Assembly: GCF_040049295.1 (NCBI RefSeq)
Contig: NZ_JBDZDQ010000002.1
Span: forward strand, 806,001 to 870,000
Direction: 5' to 3'
Origin: Sphingomonas sp. KR3-1
GTDB lineage: Bacteria; Pseudomonadota; Alphaproteobacteria; Sphingomonadales; Sphingomonadaceae
DNA: 64,000 nt
Both the position numbers and the translations under genes were made by a program. The notes under the pieces are model-generated. The model was not told the origin of the DNA. It saw only the letters and a list, made by a program, of their open reading frames with translations, and did not search any database. Positions 23,728-31,784 of this stretch are shown piece by piece; the first letter of the stretch is position 1; each line of letters starts with the position of its first letter.

Positions 23728-25095
23728 TCACGCCTCCGCCGGGATCATCTTAGCGTTGGGATCGAGCGCGACTTCCTGCGGTGCGTTGCGCATCGCCAGC
23801 CAGAAGCCCGCCAGCGACATCGCCCCGGTCACCACGCCCATCACCGCCACCGCCTCGCCCAGGCCCCATTGCCCGGTGCTGAAGGTCGACAGCCACACCA
23901 CCAGCGGCGGCGCGATGCCGGCGCCGACCATCGTGCCCGCGATCTTCATACCCGCCAGCGTCACTGCGCGGTCCTCGTTCGGGATCAGCACCGCGATCGC
24001 CGCCGACGAGACTAGGTTGACGATCGTCCCGCCGACCAGCAGCGCGAACAGCACCCAAGCGAAGCCCGCAACCGTCGGCATGATCGAGAAGGCGCCCGCC
24101 GGGATGGTCAGCGCCGTCGCGATCGCCGCCGGCAGCAGGATCGCGCCGCGCATCTTGAGCTTGCCCGCCGCGTCCGCCGCGAAGCCGCCGATCACCGAGC
24201 CGATGATGCCCGATCCCAGGATCACCGCGCCCACCCAGCCGCCGAACGATCCCGGCGCCTGGTGATATTGGCGGATCAGCAGCGATCCCATCCAGATCGC
24301 CGCGGCGCCCTCGGCCATGCCGCCGGTCAGCTGGCCGGCGAGCAGCGGCACCAGGAATTTCCGCCGCCGCCAGAAGGCCTGCATCGCCAGGCGCAGCGAG
24401 ACGCTGGTCTGCTCGACTTCGTAGCGCGGCGGCTCCTGGATGAAGCACAGCGGCACCACCGCCAGCGCCGAGCCGGTGCCGACGAGCAGATGCACTTCGC
24501 GCCACGGCGTCATCCCGAGCAGCCCTGCGCCCGGGTGGCTGGTCAGATAGCCGAACAGCGAGCCGCCGATCGCGAACGACGCAGCGGCGCCGCCCCAGGC
24601 GCCGATCGAGACGAGCAGCATCGAGCGTCCGCGCCGATCGGGCATGCAGACATCGGCGAGCAGCGAGATCAGCACCGGGAACGCCGTGCCCGCGCCGATC
24701 CCGGCGATCAGCCGCGCGAGGAACAGCCAGGTCAGGCTCGGCGCGAAGGCCGTGCCGATCGTCCCGACCGCCCAGAAGGAGGCGAGGATCACCAGCAGCC
24801 GGTTGCGCTTGCTGTGATCGACCAGCCAGGCGATCGGCAGCGAGAGCAGCGCGATCGGGATCGCGGTCGCCCCGCCGGCGAGCAGGCCGATGTCGAGGTC
24901 GCTCAGGTGCAGTTCGGCCTTCACCGCTTCCTGGAGCGGGCTGAGCAGCCCGCCGACGGTGAGCGCCGAGAAAATCGTCAGGGTGAGCAGCCAGATGACG
25001 CTCCACTTGGTCGGCCTGATCGCCGCCGCTGGGGGCATCGGGGTCGCCTGCTCATGCGCTTCCGCCACGACGGACCCCGCGGGCACAGCCTTCAT
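23728..25095 (-). CDS. MFS transporter (spinster-like)
   Basis: About 455 residues with 12 predicted membrane helices. It has the MFS signature in the loop after helix 2 (LVDHSKRNRLLV, about 93-104) and a related patch after helix 8 (AADAAGKLKMRG). Sequence style (initial WLLTLTIFSALTVGGLLSPLQEAVKAELHLSDLDIGLL) fits the spinster-type group common beside catabolic genes in sphingomonads. It should move an organic acid or the pathway substrate across the inner membrane. I take the ATG at 25095, which has GGGAGA 6 nt upstream; an ATG at 25101 abuts that site. The open frame continues to 26868, but that is only antisense to the ligase gene. It is divergent from the ligase gene and shares operator B. 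Confidence 0.9.
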   Translation of the reverse strand: MKAVPAGSVVAEAHEQATPMPPAAAIRPTKWSVIWLLTLTIFSALTVGGLLSPLQEAVKAELHLSDLDIGLLAGGATAIPIALLSLPIAWLVDHSKRNRLLVILASFWAVGTIGTAFAPSLTWLFLARLIAGIGAGTAFPVLISLLADVCMPDRRGRSMLLVSIGAWGGAAASFAIGGSLFGYLTSHPGAGLLGMTPWREVHLLVGTGSALAVVPLCFIQEPPRYEVEQTSVSLRLAMQAFWRRRKFLVPLLAGQLTGGMAEGAAAIWMGSLLIRQYHQAPGSFGGWVGAVILGSGIIGSVIGGFAADAAGKLKMRGAILLPAAIATALTIPAGAFSIMPTVAGFAWVLFALLVGGTIVNLVSSAAIAVLIPNEDRAVTLAGMKIAGTMVGAGIAPPLVVWLSTFSTGQWGLGEAVAVMGVVTGAMSLAGFWLAMRNAPQEVALDPNAKMIPAEA

Positions 25096-25167
25096 ATCCA
25101 TTCTCCCATGGGCGCCGTGTGTTCCGGCGCTCGCAAGTCCGTGGAATATCAGGTCGCAAAGAAATTC

Positions 25168-25194
25168 ACTAGAAAATAAATGAATATTGACAGG
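25168..25194. promoter_or_regulatory. Putative operator/promoter B of the catabolic regulon
   Basis: In the 160-bp gap between the divergent transporter and ligase genes lies an AT-rich stretch beginning ACTAG, then ATGAAT and ATTGACAGG (25186-25194). The last nine bases are identical to those of element A. The half-sites ATTCA (25164-25168) and TGAAT (25181-25185) are here separated by 12 bases instead of abutting. Confidence 0.45.
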
Positions 25195-25254
25195 CACGGC
25201 GGGCCGATGCCATCCAAACGCCGGCAAAAAACAGAAAATGTGGAGAGCGCCGGC

Positions 25255-26895
25255 ATGCACGAGGGGCAGCTGCGCACGCAGGATGCGGAGGAAGATATGG
25301 GCGACTTGCAGCCCTATGAGCTGACGCTCGACAAGTTCATCGCGCACGCCGCGAAATGGCATCCCCGCGGCCAGGTGGTCACCGGCGGCGGTGCCGGCGG
25401 CCCGGTCGCGCGCATCGACTATGCGGGATTGCACGCGCGCGCCAACCGCCTGTCCGGCGCCTTTGCCGCGCTCGGCATCCGCCGCGGCGATCGCATCGCC
25501 ACGCTCGCCTGGAACAGCCAGGGCCATATGGAGGCCTGGTACGCCGCGTTCGGCATGGGGGTGAGCTGCCACACGCTCAACCCGCGGCTGAGCCCCGCCC
25601 AGATCGCCGACATGATCCGCCAGGCCGATGACCGGCTGATCGCCGCGAGCGCCGACCAGGCGGCGGTGGTCGAGGAGCTGGTCCGGCTCTGCCCGAGCAT
25701 CGCACAGGTGCTGATCCTCGACGAGCCCGGCGAGGAAGCGGTGAAGCTCCCCGATTGCGGCCCCATCCCGGCCTGGACCCAGGCGCGGCTGCTCGCCGAG
25801 CATGGCGCGCCGGCCGAATGGGGCGGCTTCTCGGAGCGGACCGAGGCGGCGCTCTGCTTCACTTCGGGCACCACCGGCGCGCCCAAGGGCGTGCCCTACA
25901 CGCATCGCTGCAACTATCTCGTCACCCTCTCGCTGCTGCAGAGCGACGTGATGGGGATCAATGCGCGCGATGCGATCCTCGCCGCGGTGCCGATGTTCCA
26001 CGCCAATGGCTGGGGCCTGCCGCTCGCTGGCGCTGCCTCGGGCGCGAAGCTGGTGTTCACCGGCCATCACAATGACGGCGCCAGCCTCGCCGAGCTGATC
26101 CGCAGCGAAGGCGTCACGCTCGCGGTCGGCGTCCCCACCGTGTGGCTCGGCCTGATCGAGCATCTCGAGCGCACCGGCGGGGCCTTGCCCTCGCTCCAGC
26201 GCGTCCTGCTCGGCGGATCGGGCGTGCCCCAGGCGCTGATCGACCGCATCGAGCAGCGCCTCGGCGTCCGCTGCCAGACCAGCTGGGGCATGACCGAGCT
26301 CGCCCCGCTCGGCACCGTCACCCCCGCGGGCGATCCCGGCCGGGCCAGCATCGCCGGCCGCCCGCCGGTCGGCGTCGACCTGCGCCTCGTCGATTTCGAA
26401 GGCAGGGAGCTGCCCGACCAGCGCGGTGGCGAAGGCCATCTCCAGGTCCGCGGATCGAGCACCGTCCATTGCTATTTCGGCCATGCGGAGCCGGCCACCG
26501 ACCGCGACGGCTGGTTCGACACCGGCGACCTCGCCACGATCGACGCCGACGGCAATCTCGCGATCACCGGCCGCGCCAAGGACCTGATCAAGTCGGGCGG
26601 CGAGTGGATCAACCCCGGCGAGATCGAGGCGATCGTCGGCAATCTGCCCGGCGTCTCGCTGGTCGCGGTGATCGGCCGCGCGCATGCCAGATGGACCGAG
26701 CGCCCGGTGCTCGTGGTCGAGGGGCAGGGCGCCTCCGATGCCGAGATCCGCGCCGCGCTCGACGGCGCCGTGCCGCGCTGGTGGATGCCCGATGCGATCG
26801 TCCGCGTCGATCGCATGCCGCTCGCGATGACCGGCAAGATCGACAAGCAGGCGCTGCGCCGCACGCATGGGACGGATCCCGCAGCCGCCGCGTAA
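25255..26895 (+). CDS. Fatty-acid/acyl-CoA ligase (AMP-forming)
   Basis: About 546 residues of the ANL superfamily. The adenylate-forming motifs are all present: P-loop TSGTTGAPKG (near 203-212), YTHR, the SWGMTE motif near 343, the GWFDTGDLATID motif near 420-431, and the C-terminal hinge GRAKDLIKSGGEW with catalytic Lys near the end (MTGKIDKQ). The start region MHEGQ...ELTLDKFIAHAAKWHP is that of the medium/long-chain ligases close to DmdB. The ATG at 25255 has GGAGAG upstream at 9 nt, while the frame is open to 25180. It activates a carboxylic acid released by the esterases for beta-oxidation by the dehydrogenase at 30.1 kb and the thiolase at 21.5 kb. Confidence 0.92.
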   Translation: MHEGQLRTQDAEEDMGDLQPYELTLDKFIAHAAKWHPRGQVVTGGGAGGPVARIDYAGLHARANRLSGAFAALGIRRGDRIATLAWNSQGHMEAWYAAFGMGVSCHTLNPRLSPAQIADMIRQADDRLIAASADQAAVVEELVRLCPSIAQVLILDEPGEEAVKLPDCGPIPAWTQARLLAEHGAPAEWGGFSERTEAALCFTSGTTGAPKGVPYTHRCNYLVTLSLLQSDVMGINARDAILAAVPMFHANGWGLPLAGAASGAKLVFTGHHNDGASLAELIRSEGVTLAVGVPTVWLGLIEHLERTGGALPSLQRVLLGGSGVPQALIDRIEQRLGVRCQTSWGMTELAPLGTVTPAGDPGRASIAGRPPVGVDLRLVDFEGRELPDQRGGEGHLQVRGSSTVHCYFGHAEPATDRDGWFDTGDLATIDADGNLAITGRAKDLIKSGGEWINPGEIEAIVGNLPGVSLVAVIGRAHARWTERPVLVVEGQGASDAEIRAALDGAVPRWWMPDAIVRVDRMPLAMTGKIDKQALRRTHGTDPAAAA

Positions 26896-26903
26896 TTATA
26901 ATC

Positions 26904-26946
26904 TTGATTTACTAATCAATGAATGTTGAAGTTGATTCGTGAATCA
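26904..26946 (+). promoter_or_regulatory. Putative operator/promoter C with two inverted repeats
   Basis: Between the ligase and the receptor genes lie TTGATT-tact-AATCAA (26904-26919) and the near-perfect palindrome TGATTCGTGAATCA (26933-26946). The latter differs from the operator A palindrome at only two of 14 positions. ACTAATCAATGAATGTTGA (26911-26929) also matches the left part of elements A and B. It probably controls the receptor gene at 27.0 kb. Confidence 0.55.
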
Positions 26947-26999
26947 GTAAGTTGAGTCGCAACGCCACCTCAAAGAGGGGCGACACCTGGGAGGATGAT

Positions 27000-29207
27000 A
27001 TGAAGGCCTTTTGCTGGCTGACGGTTTCTGCCGTCGCACTGATGACTGCCGGCGCCGCGCAGGCGCAGACCACCGATCCCACCGCCGCCGCCAAGCCGGC
27101 CGACAGCACCGATCCTTCGAGCGAGATCGTCGTCACCGCCGAGCGCCGCTCGACCAGCCTCCAGCGCACCGGCGTCGCCGCGACCGTGCTGACCGGCCAG
27201 GACCTGGTCAAGAAGAGCATCAACGGCGTCGAGCAGCTCCAGTTCGCCACGCCGTCGCTCACCGTCAACACCACCGGCCAGGGCAACGCGTTCAACATCC
27301 GCGGCATCGGCAAGACCGAGCAGACCAGTGCGATCGGCGTCGGCGTCGTCACCTATCGCGACGGTGTAGCCACGCTGCCCGGCTATTTCCAGGCCGAGCC
27401 CTATTACGATATCGCCAGCGTCGAAGTGCTGCGCGGGCCGCAGGGCACCTTCGCCGGCGGCAACGCGACCGGCGGCGCGGTGTTCATCACCGAGAAGAAC
27501 CCCGATACGCAGAGCGTCAACGGCTATGCCATGGCGCAATACGGTAACTACAACGACATCAAGCTGCAGGGCGCGCTCAACCTGCCGGTCAGCGACACGC
27601 TGGCCGTCCGCTTCGCCGGCAACATGGAGCACCGCGACACCTTCTACGATGTGTCCGGCCCCTGGACCGGCAATCCCGGCGACCGCCGCGATTACAGCGG
27701 CCGCGCCTCGATCCTGTGGCAGCCGAGCGCGAACTTCCGCGTGCTGCTGAAGGGCGACTACAACAACATCGAATATGGCGGCCTGCCCGCCAGCCCGGCG
27801 ACCGCGACCGGCGATCCGCTGGTCGTCGCGCAGAACGCCTATCTCAACGGCCGCGACGAGTTCGGCCGCATCGTGCTCAACATGGCCTACACCACCGATG
27901 GCGGCATGACCTTCCGCTCGATCAGCGGCTATCAGCGCGGCACCACCCAGATCAACTATGATGCGGACGGCACCGCCGCCACCGGCACCGCCGCCGCGCC
28001 CGCGCTGTCGTTCCGCGACAACATCACCGAGGAGATCTGGTCGCAGGAGTTCAACATCGTCTCGCCCGATACCGGCCCCTTCACCTGGGTGCTCGGCGGC
28101 TATTGGCAGAGCGACAAGATCTTCATCCCGGCCAATGGCGGCTATTATTCGGACGCGACGCCGAACACGCCCGCCGCGCTCGACATCGAGATCGTTGGCA
28201 CCAATCCCAAGACCGCGCTCGCCGCGTTCGGCCAGGTCGGCTATCAGCTGACCGACGGGCTGCAGGTCACCGTCGGTGGCCGCTGGTCGCGCACCTCCTC
28301 GGCCAATGACGCAGTGGCGCGCGCCTATTTCACCGGCCTGCCCGGTCCGCTGGCGTCGCTCCCGCAGAAGGACAAGACGGTCGACAAGAAGCTCAACGGC
28401 AAGGTCGCGCTCAACTGGACCGTCGATGCGAACAACTTCCTCTATGCCTTCGTCGCCACCGGCTCCAAGGCGGGAGGCCTCAATGGCCCGAACCTGGCGG
28501 GCGTCGCGCCCCTGGCCTTCGATGCCGAGGACGTGACCGATTTCGAGCTGGGCTGGAAGGGCACCTTCATGGATGGCCATCTGCGCACCCAGTTCGGTGG
28601 CTATTACAACCTCTACAAGAACTTCCAGATCAACATCGTCGATCCGCGCTCGCCGGGCATCTCGTCGCTGTTCAACGTGCCGGGCGATACCAGGCTCTAT
28701 GGCCTGGAAGCCTCGGCGCAGGGCAGCTTCGACGCCTTCTCGTTCGATCTCTCGGCCTCGGTCTCGAACTCGAAGCTGAGCAAATTCTACGCGGCGGATC
28801 CCCGCCTCGGCGCGGCGCCGGCAGTCTGCAACCCGGCTACCGGCCCGGCCACCGCGCGCTGCATCAACCTCGAGGGGCGCGAGCAGAATTATGCGCCGAA
28901 GTTCACCTTCAGCGGCGGCATGCAATATGCCATCCCGCTCGGCGGCGACGCTTCGCTGACGCCGCGGGTCGACTATGCCCATATCGGCGCGGTCTGGGGC
29001 ACGCTGTTCCAGAACGTCTCGCGCGGCGACCGTATCCAGGCGCGCGACATCGTCAACGCCCAGCTCACGCTCGCCACCGGCCCCTGGTCGATCGCGGCCT
29101 ATTCGACCAACCTGACCGACGAGCATTATGTCGCGGCGATCAACGGCACCCGCCGCCTCGCAGGTGCGCCGCGCCAGTACGGCCTGCGCGTCAGCCGCAG
29201 CTTCTAG
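27000..29207 (+). CDS. TonB-dependent receptor
   Basis: About 735 residues. Signal peptide 1-22 (GAAQA-Q), TonB box around residues 40-47 (SEIVVTAERR), plug domain about 50-165 with the hallmark VEVLRGPQGTFAGGNATGGAV, then the barrel ending RVSRSF. It lacks an STN domain, so regulation is expected through the operator upstream rather than by surface signalling. The closest general type is the sphingomonad receptor group that sits beside aromatic, terpenoid or lipid degradation genes. The ATG at 27000 has GGAGG at 5 nt. It would carry the substrate of the surrounding catabolic genes through the outer membrane. Confidence 0.93.
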   Translation: MKAFCWLTVSAVALMTAGAAQAQTTDPTAAAKPADSTDPSSEIVVTAERRSTSLQRTGVAATVLTGQDLVKKSINGVEQLQFATPSLTVNTTGQGNAFNIRGIGKTEQTSAIGVGVVTYRDGVATLPGYFQAEPYYDIASVEVLRGPQGTFAGGNATGGAVFITEKNPDTQSVNGYAMAQYGNYNDIKLQGALNLPVSDTLAVRFAGNMEHRDTFYDVSGPWTGNPGDRRDYSGRASILWQPSANFRVLLKGDYNNIEYGGLPASPATATGDPLVVAQNAYLNGRDEFGRIVLNMAYTTDGGMTFRSISGYQRGTTQINYDADGTAATGTAAAPALSFRDNITEEIWSQEFNIVSPDTGPFTWVLGGYWQSDKIFIPANGGYYSDATPNTPAALDIEIVGTNPKTALAAFGQVGYQLTDGLQVTVGGRWSRTSSANDAVARAYFTGLPGPLASLPQKDKTVDKKLNGKVALNWTVDANNFLYAFVATGSKAGGLNGPNLAGVAPLAFDAEDVTDFELGWKGTFMDGHLRTQFGGYYNLYKNFQINIVDPRSPGISSLFNVPGDTRLYGLEASAQGSFDAFSFDLSASVSNSKLSKFYAADPRLGAAPAVCNPATGPATARCINLEGREQNYAPKFTFSGGMQYAIPLGGDASLTPRVDYAHIGAVWGTLFQNVSRGDRIQARDIVNAQLTLATGPWSIAAYSTNLTDEHYVAAINGTRRLAGAPRQYGLRVSRSF

Positions 29208-29214
29208 GGTCTTG

Positions 29215-29240
29215 CGCGGGCCGGTTTCGGCCGGTCCGCG
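29215..29240 (+). terminator. Terminator-like hairpin after the receptor gene
   Basis: CGCGGGCCGG (29215-29224) and CCGGTCCGCG (29231-29240) pair over 10 positions with one G-T pair and a 6-nt loop. The stem begins 8 bases after the stop codon. Only a short T-containing stretch (TATTTG) follows at a distance, so intrinsic termination may be weak. Confidence 0.5.
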
Positions 29241-29348
29241 GGACAGTATTTGCATCGGGCGAGAAGTTGGACAAAAGCCATGGATCAGGCGGGCCTCCCC
29301 ACTAGTACACTTGCGGGCGGAAGAGCCTCGTCGATCGATGGAGCGACA

Positions 29349-30050
29349 ATGACCGAAGCCAAGCCCAAGCGCCGGACCAAGGCGCAGCAACGCGCCGAAA
29401 CGCTGGACCAGATCCTCGACGCGGCGGAATATCTTTTCTCGCTGCGCGGGCTCTACGGCGTGACGCTCAAGGATGTCGCCCAGCAGGCGGACGTCCACAC
29501 TTCGCTTCTTCACTATTATTTCGAGGACAAGAAGGCGATCTTCGACGCGGTGTTCGCGCGGCGCGCCTCGGTCACCGCCGAGCTGCGCATGGCCGCGCTC
29601 GATCGCTATGCCGGCGAATGCCGCGGCAAGCCGACGGTGGAGGGCGCGCTGCGCGCCTTTCTCGATACCGATCTCGATCTCTACATCCAGGGCGGGGAGG
29701 GCTGGCGCAATTTCGCGACGCTCGGCGCCCAGGTGGCGATGGCGCCAAAATGGGGTGCCGAGATGTTCGACAAGCATTTCGATCCGGTGGTGCTCCGCCT
29801 GATCGGGCTGCTCAAGCAGGCGATGCCCGGTTGCCCGGAGGAGGATATCTTCTGGGGCTATCACTTCGGCACCGGCGCGCTGATCATGACGCTCGCGCGG
29901 ACCGGACGCATCGATCAGCTTTCGGGCGGCCTGTGCAAGTCCGAGGATTTCCCCGCCGTCAAGGCGCGCATGGCCCGCTTCCTCGCGTTCGGTTTCGAAG
30001 GTATCTGCCGCGACCGTGCCGAGGCACGGGCGGCCGCCGCGGTCAGTTAG
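29349..30050 (+). CDS. TetR-family transcriptional regulator
   Basis: About 233 residues. The N-terminal DNA-binding domain is typical: residues about 18-65, with the helix-turn-helix VTLKDVAQQADVHTSLLHYYFEDKKAIFDAVF. The C-terminal ligand domain (about 90-220) is divergent. The start MTEAKPKRRTKAQQ at 29349 has GGAG at about 6 nt; the frame is open to 29250. It lies between the receptor gene and the acyl-CoA dehydrogenase gene (9 bp to the next ATG) and is probably co-transcribed with the latter. It is the best candidate to recognise the palindromes at 20.63, 26.93 and possibly 25.17 kb, releasing them in response to an acyl-CoA or the imported compound. That assignment is inference. Confidence 0.9.
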   Translation: MTEAKPKRRTKAQQRAETLDQILDAAEYLFSLRGLYGVTLKDVAQQADVHTSLLHYYFEDKKAIFDAVFARRASVTAELRMAALDRYAGECRGKPTVEGALRAFLDTDLDLYIQGGEGWRNFATLGAQVAMAPKWGAEMFDKHFDPVVLRLIGLLKQAMPGCPEEDIFWGYHFGTGALIMTLARTGRIDQLSGGLCKSEDFPAVKARMARFLAFGFEGICRDRAEARAAAAVS

Positions 30051-30059
30051 AAAGACACC

Positions 30060-31751
30060 ATGTTCACTCCCGCCACCGCCGAGCAGCGTTTCGTCCTGGA
30101 GCATGTCGTTCGTCTGGACGAGATTTCTCCGGAAGCCGCCGAAATGACCGATGCGGTGCTGGAGGGCGCGGGCCAGTTCGCTGCCGGCGAATGGGCGCCG
30201 CTCGAGCGCGAAGGCGATACCAGTGGCCCCAAATGGACCCCCGAGGGCGTGAAGATGCCGGCAGGGTTCGCCGAGGCGTACCAGGCCTATGTCGAGGGCG
30301 GCTGGGGCACGATCGGGTCGCCGGCCGAGCATGGCGGGCAGGGGCTGCCGGTCAGCCTGTCGATCGCCGTGCTCGAGACGCTCGGCACTGCGAACATGGG
30401 CTTCGCGCTCGCCCCGATCCTGACGGTCGGCGCGGTCGAGGCGCTGCTGCACCACGGCACCCCCGAGCAGCAGGCAGCCTATCTGCCCCAGCTCTCGACC
30501 GGCGCCTGGACCGGCACGATGAATTTGACTGAGCCCCAGGCCGGCAGCGATGTCGGCGCCTTGAAGACCAAGGCCGAGCCAGTCGGCGACGGGACGTTCA
30601 AGATCAAGGGCACCAAGATCTTCATCAGCTTCGGCGACCACGACATGGCCGAGAACATTGTCCATCTCGTGCTGGCGAGGACCCCCGGCGCACCGGCGGG
30701 CACCAAGGGCATCTCGCTGTTCCTGGTGCCCAAATTCCGCCTGAACGCGGATGGCACGCCGGGCGCCTTCAACGACGTCCGCACGGTCTCGATCGAGCAC
30801 AAGATGGGCCTCCACGCCTCGCCGACCTGCGTGCTCTCCTTCGGCGACAATGACGATTGCATCGGCACTTTGGTCGGGCCCGAGCTGGGCGGCATCCGCG
30901 CGATGTTCACGATGATGAACAATGCCCGGCTGAACGTGGGCCTGCAGGGGGTGCAGGTCGCCGAGCGCGCCACCCAGCGCGCCGTCGCCTATGCCCGCGA
31001 GCGGGTGCAGGGCATTCGAAATGGCCAGCAGGTGGCGATTGTCGAGCATCCCGATGTCCGCCGCATGCTGCTGCGCATGAAGGCGCAGACCCAGGCGGCG
31101 CGGGCGCTCGTCTACTACGCCTTCGGCCAGCTCGACCGCGCCCGCGCCGGCGATGCCGCCGCAGACAAGCGCGTCGAGCTGCTCACTCCGCTCGCCAAGG
31201 CGCATGGCACCGATCTCGGCAACGAAGTCGCATCGCTGGGCGTCCAGGTCCATGGCGGGATGGGCTATATCGAGGAGACCGGCGCCGCCCAGCATTTCCG
31301 CGACGCGCGCATCACTCCGATCTATGAAGGCACCAACGGCATCCAGGCCGCCGATCTGGTCGGCCGCAAGCTCAGCATGGACAATGGCGGGACGTTGCTC
31401 GGCCTGCTTGGCGAGATGCGCGGCGATGCCGAGAATGCCGGCCTGCTCACCCTGATCGACGCGTGCGAGGAAATCGCCCGCCACCTGCTCTCGAGCGAGA
31501 TGGATGACCGGCTCGCCGCCAGCTATCCGTTCCTGACGATGCTCTCAACCGCGGTCTGCGGCTGGCTGATGGAAGCGAGCGGCCGCGCCGCCGCGCGCAG
31601 CGAGGGCGACCCGGCCTTCCTCAAGATGAAGCAGGCCAGCGCGCGCTTCTATGTCGAGCAGATCGTCCCAGAGGCGATCGGGCTCAAGGCCGCCGCCATG
31701 GCGAAGGCGGATATTTTATACGGGTTCGATGCCGAGACGTTCGCCGCCTGA
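30060..31751 (+). CDS. Acyl-CoA dehydrogenase, DmdC-type
   Basis: About 563 residues, longer than classic acyl-CoA dehydrogenases because of a C-terminal helical extension as in the methylthiopropanoyl-CoA dehydrogenase (DmdC) group. FAD-binding and substrate segments are seen (NLTEPQAGSDVGALKTKAE about 157-175; GLHASPTCVLSFGD; VQVHGGMGYIEETG). The catalytic base is Glu423 in IYEGTNGIQ. It introduces the alpha-beta double bond in an acyl-CoA, using electron-transfer flavoprotein. With the ligase (DmdB-like) and thiolase it covers three beta-oxidation steps; no enoyl-CoA hydratase or 3-hydroxyacyl-CoA dehydrogenase is present in this window. The actual substrate need not be methylthiopropanoyl-CoA, since relatives act on medium-chain or branched acyl-CoAs. 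Confidence 0.92.
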   Translation: MFTPATAEQRFVLEHVVRLDEISPEAAEMTDAVLEGAGQFAAGEWAPLEREGDTSGPKWTPEGVKMPAGFAEAYQAYVEGGWGTIGSPAEHGGQGLPVSLSIAVLETLGTANMGFALAPILTVGAVEALLHHGTPEQQAAYLPQLSTGAWTGTMNLTEPQAGSDVGALKTKAEPVGDGTFKIKGTKIFISFGDHDMAENIVHLVLARTPGAPAGTKGISLFLVPKFRLNADGTPGAFNDVRTVSIEHKMGLHASPTCVLSFGDNDDCIGTLVGPELGGIRAMFTMMNNARLNVGLQGVQVAERATQRAVAYARERVQGIRNGQQVAIVEHPDVRRMLLRMKAQTQAARALVYYAFGQLDRARAGDAAADKRVELLTPLAKAHGTDLGNEVASLGVQVHGGMGYIEETGAAQHFRDARITPIYEGTNGIQAADLVGRKLSMDNGGTLLGLLGEMRGDAENAGLLTLIDACEEIARHLLSSEMDDRLAASYPFLTMLSTAVCGWLMEASGRAAARSEGDPAFLKMKQASARFYVEQIVPEAIGLKAAAMAKADILYGFDAETFAA

Positions 31752-31784
31752 AGGCGCGTCCCGAAAAAGGAAGAGGGCTGGAAC

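Noticed and set aside
25096..26868. N-terminal extension of the MFS transporter frame by nearly 600 codons
   Set aside because: It is entirely antisense to the acyl-CoA ligase gene; the transporter starts at 25095 with a good ribosome-binding site and normal first helix.
26970..31484. Very long minus-strand open frame (1,504 codons)
   Set aside because: It is antisense to the TonB receptor, TetR and acyl-CoA dehydrogenase genes, has biased Arg/Gly/Ala/Asp composition and no recognisable motif. It is a by-product of high-GC codon usage.
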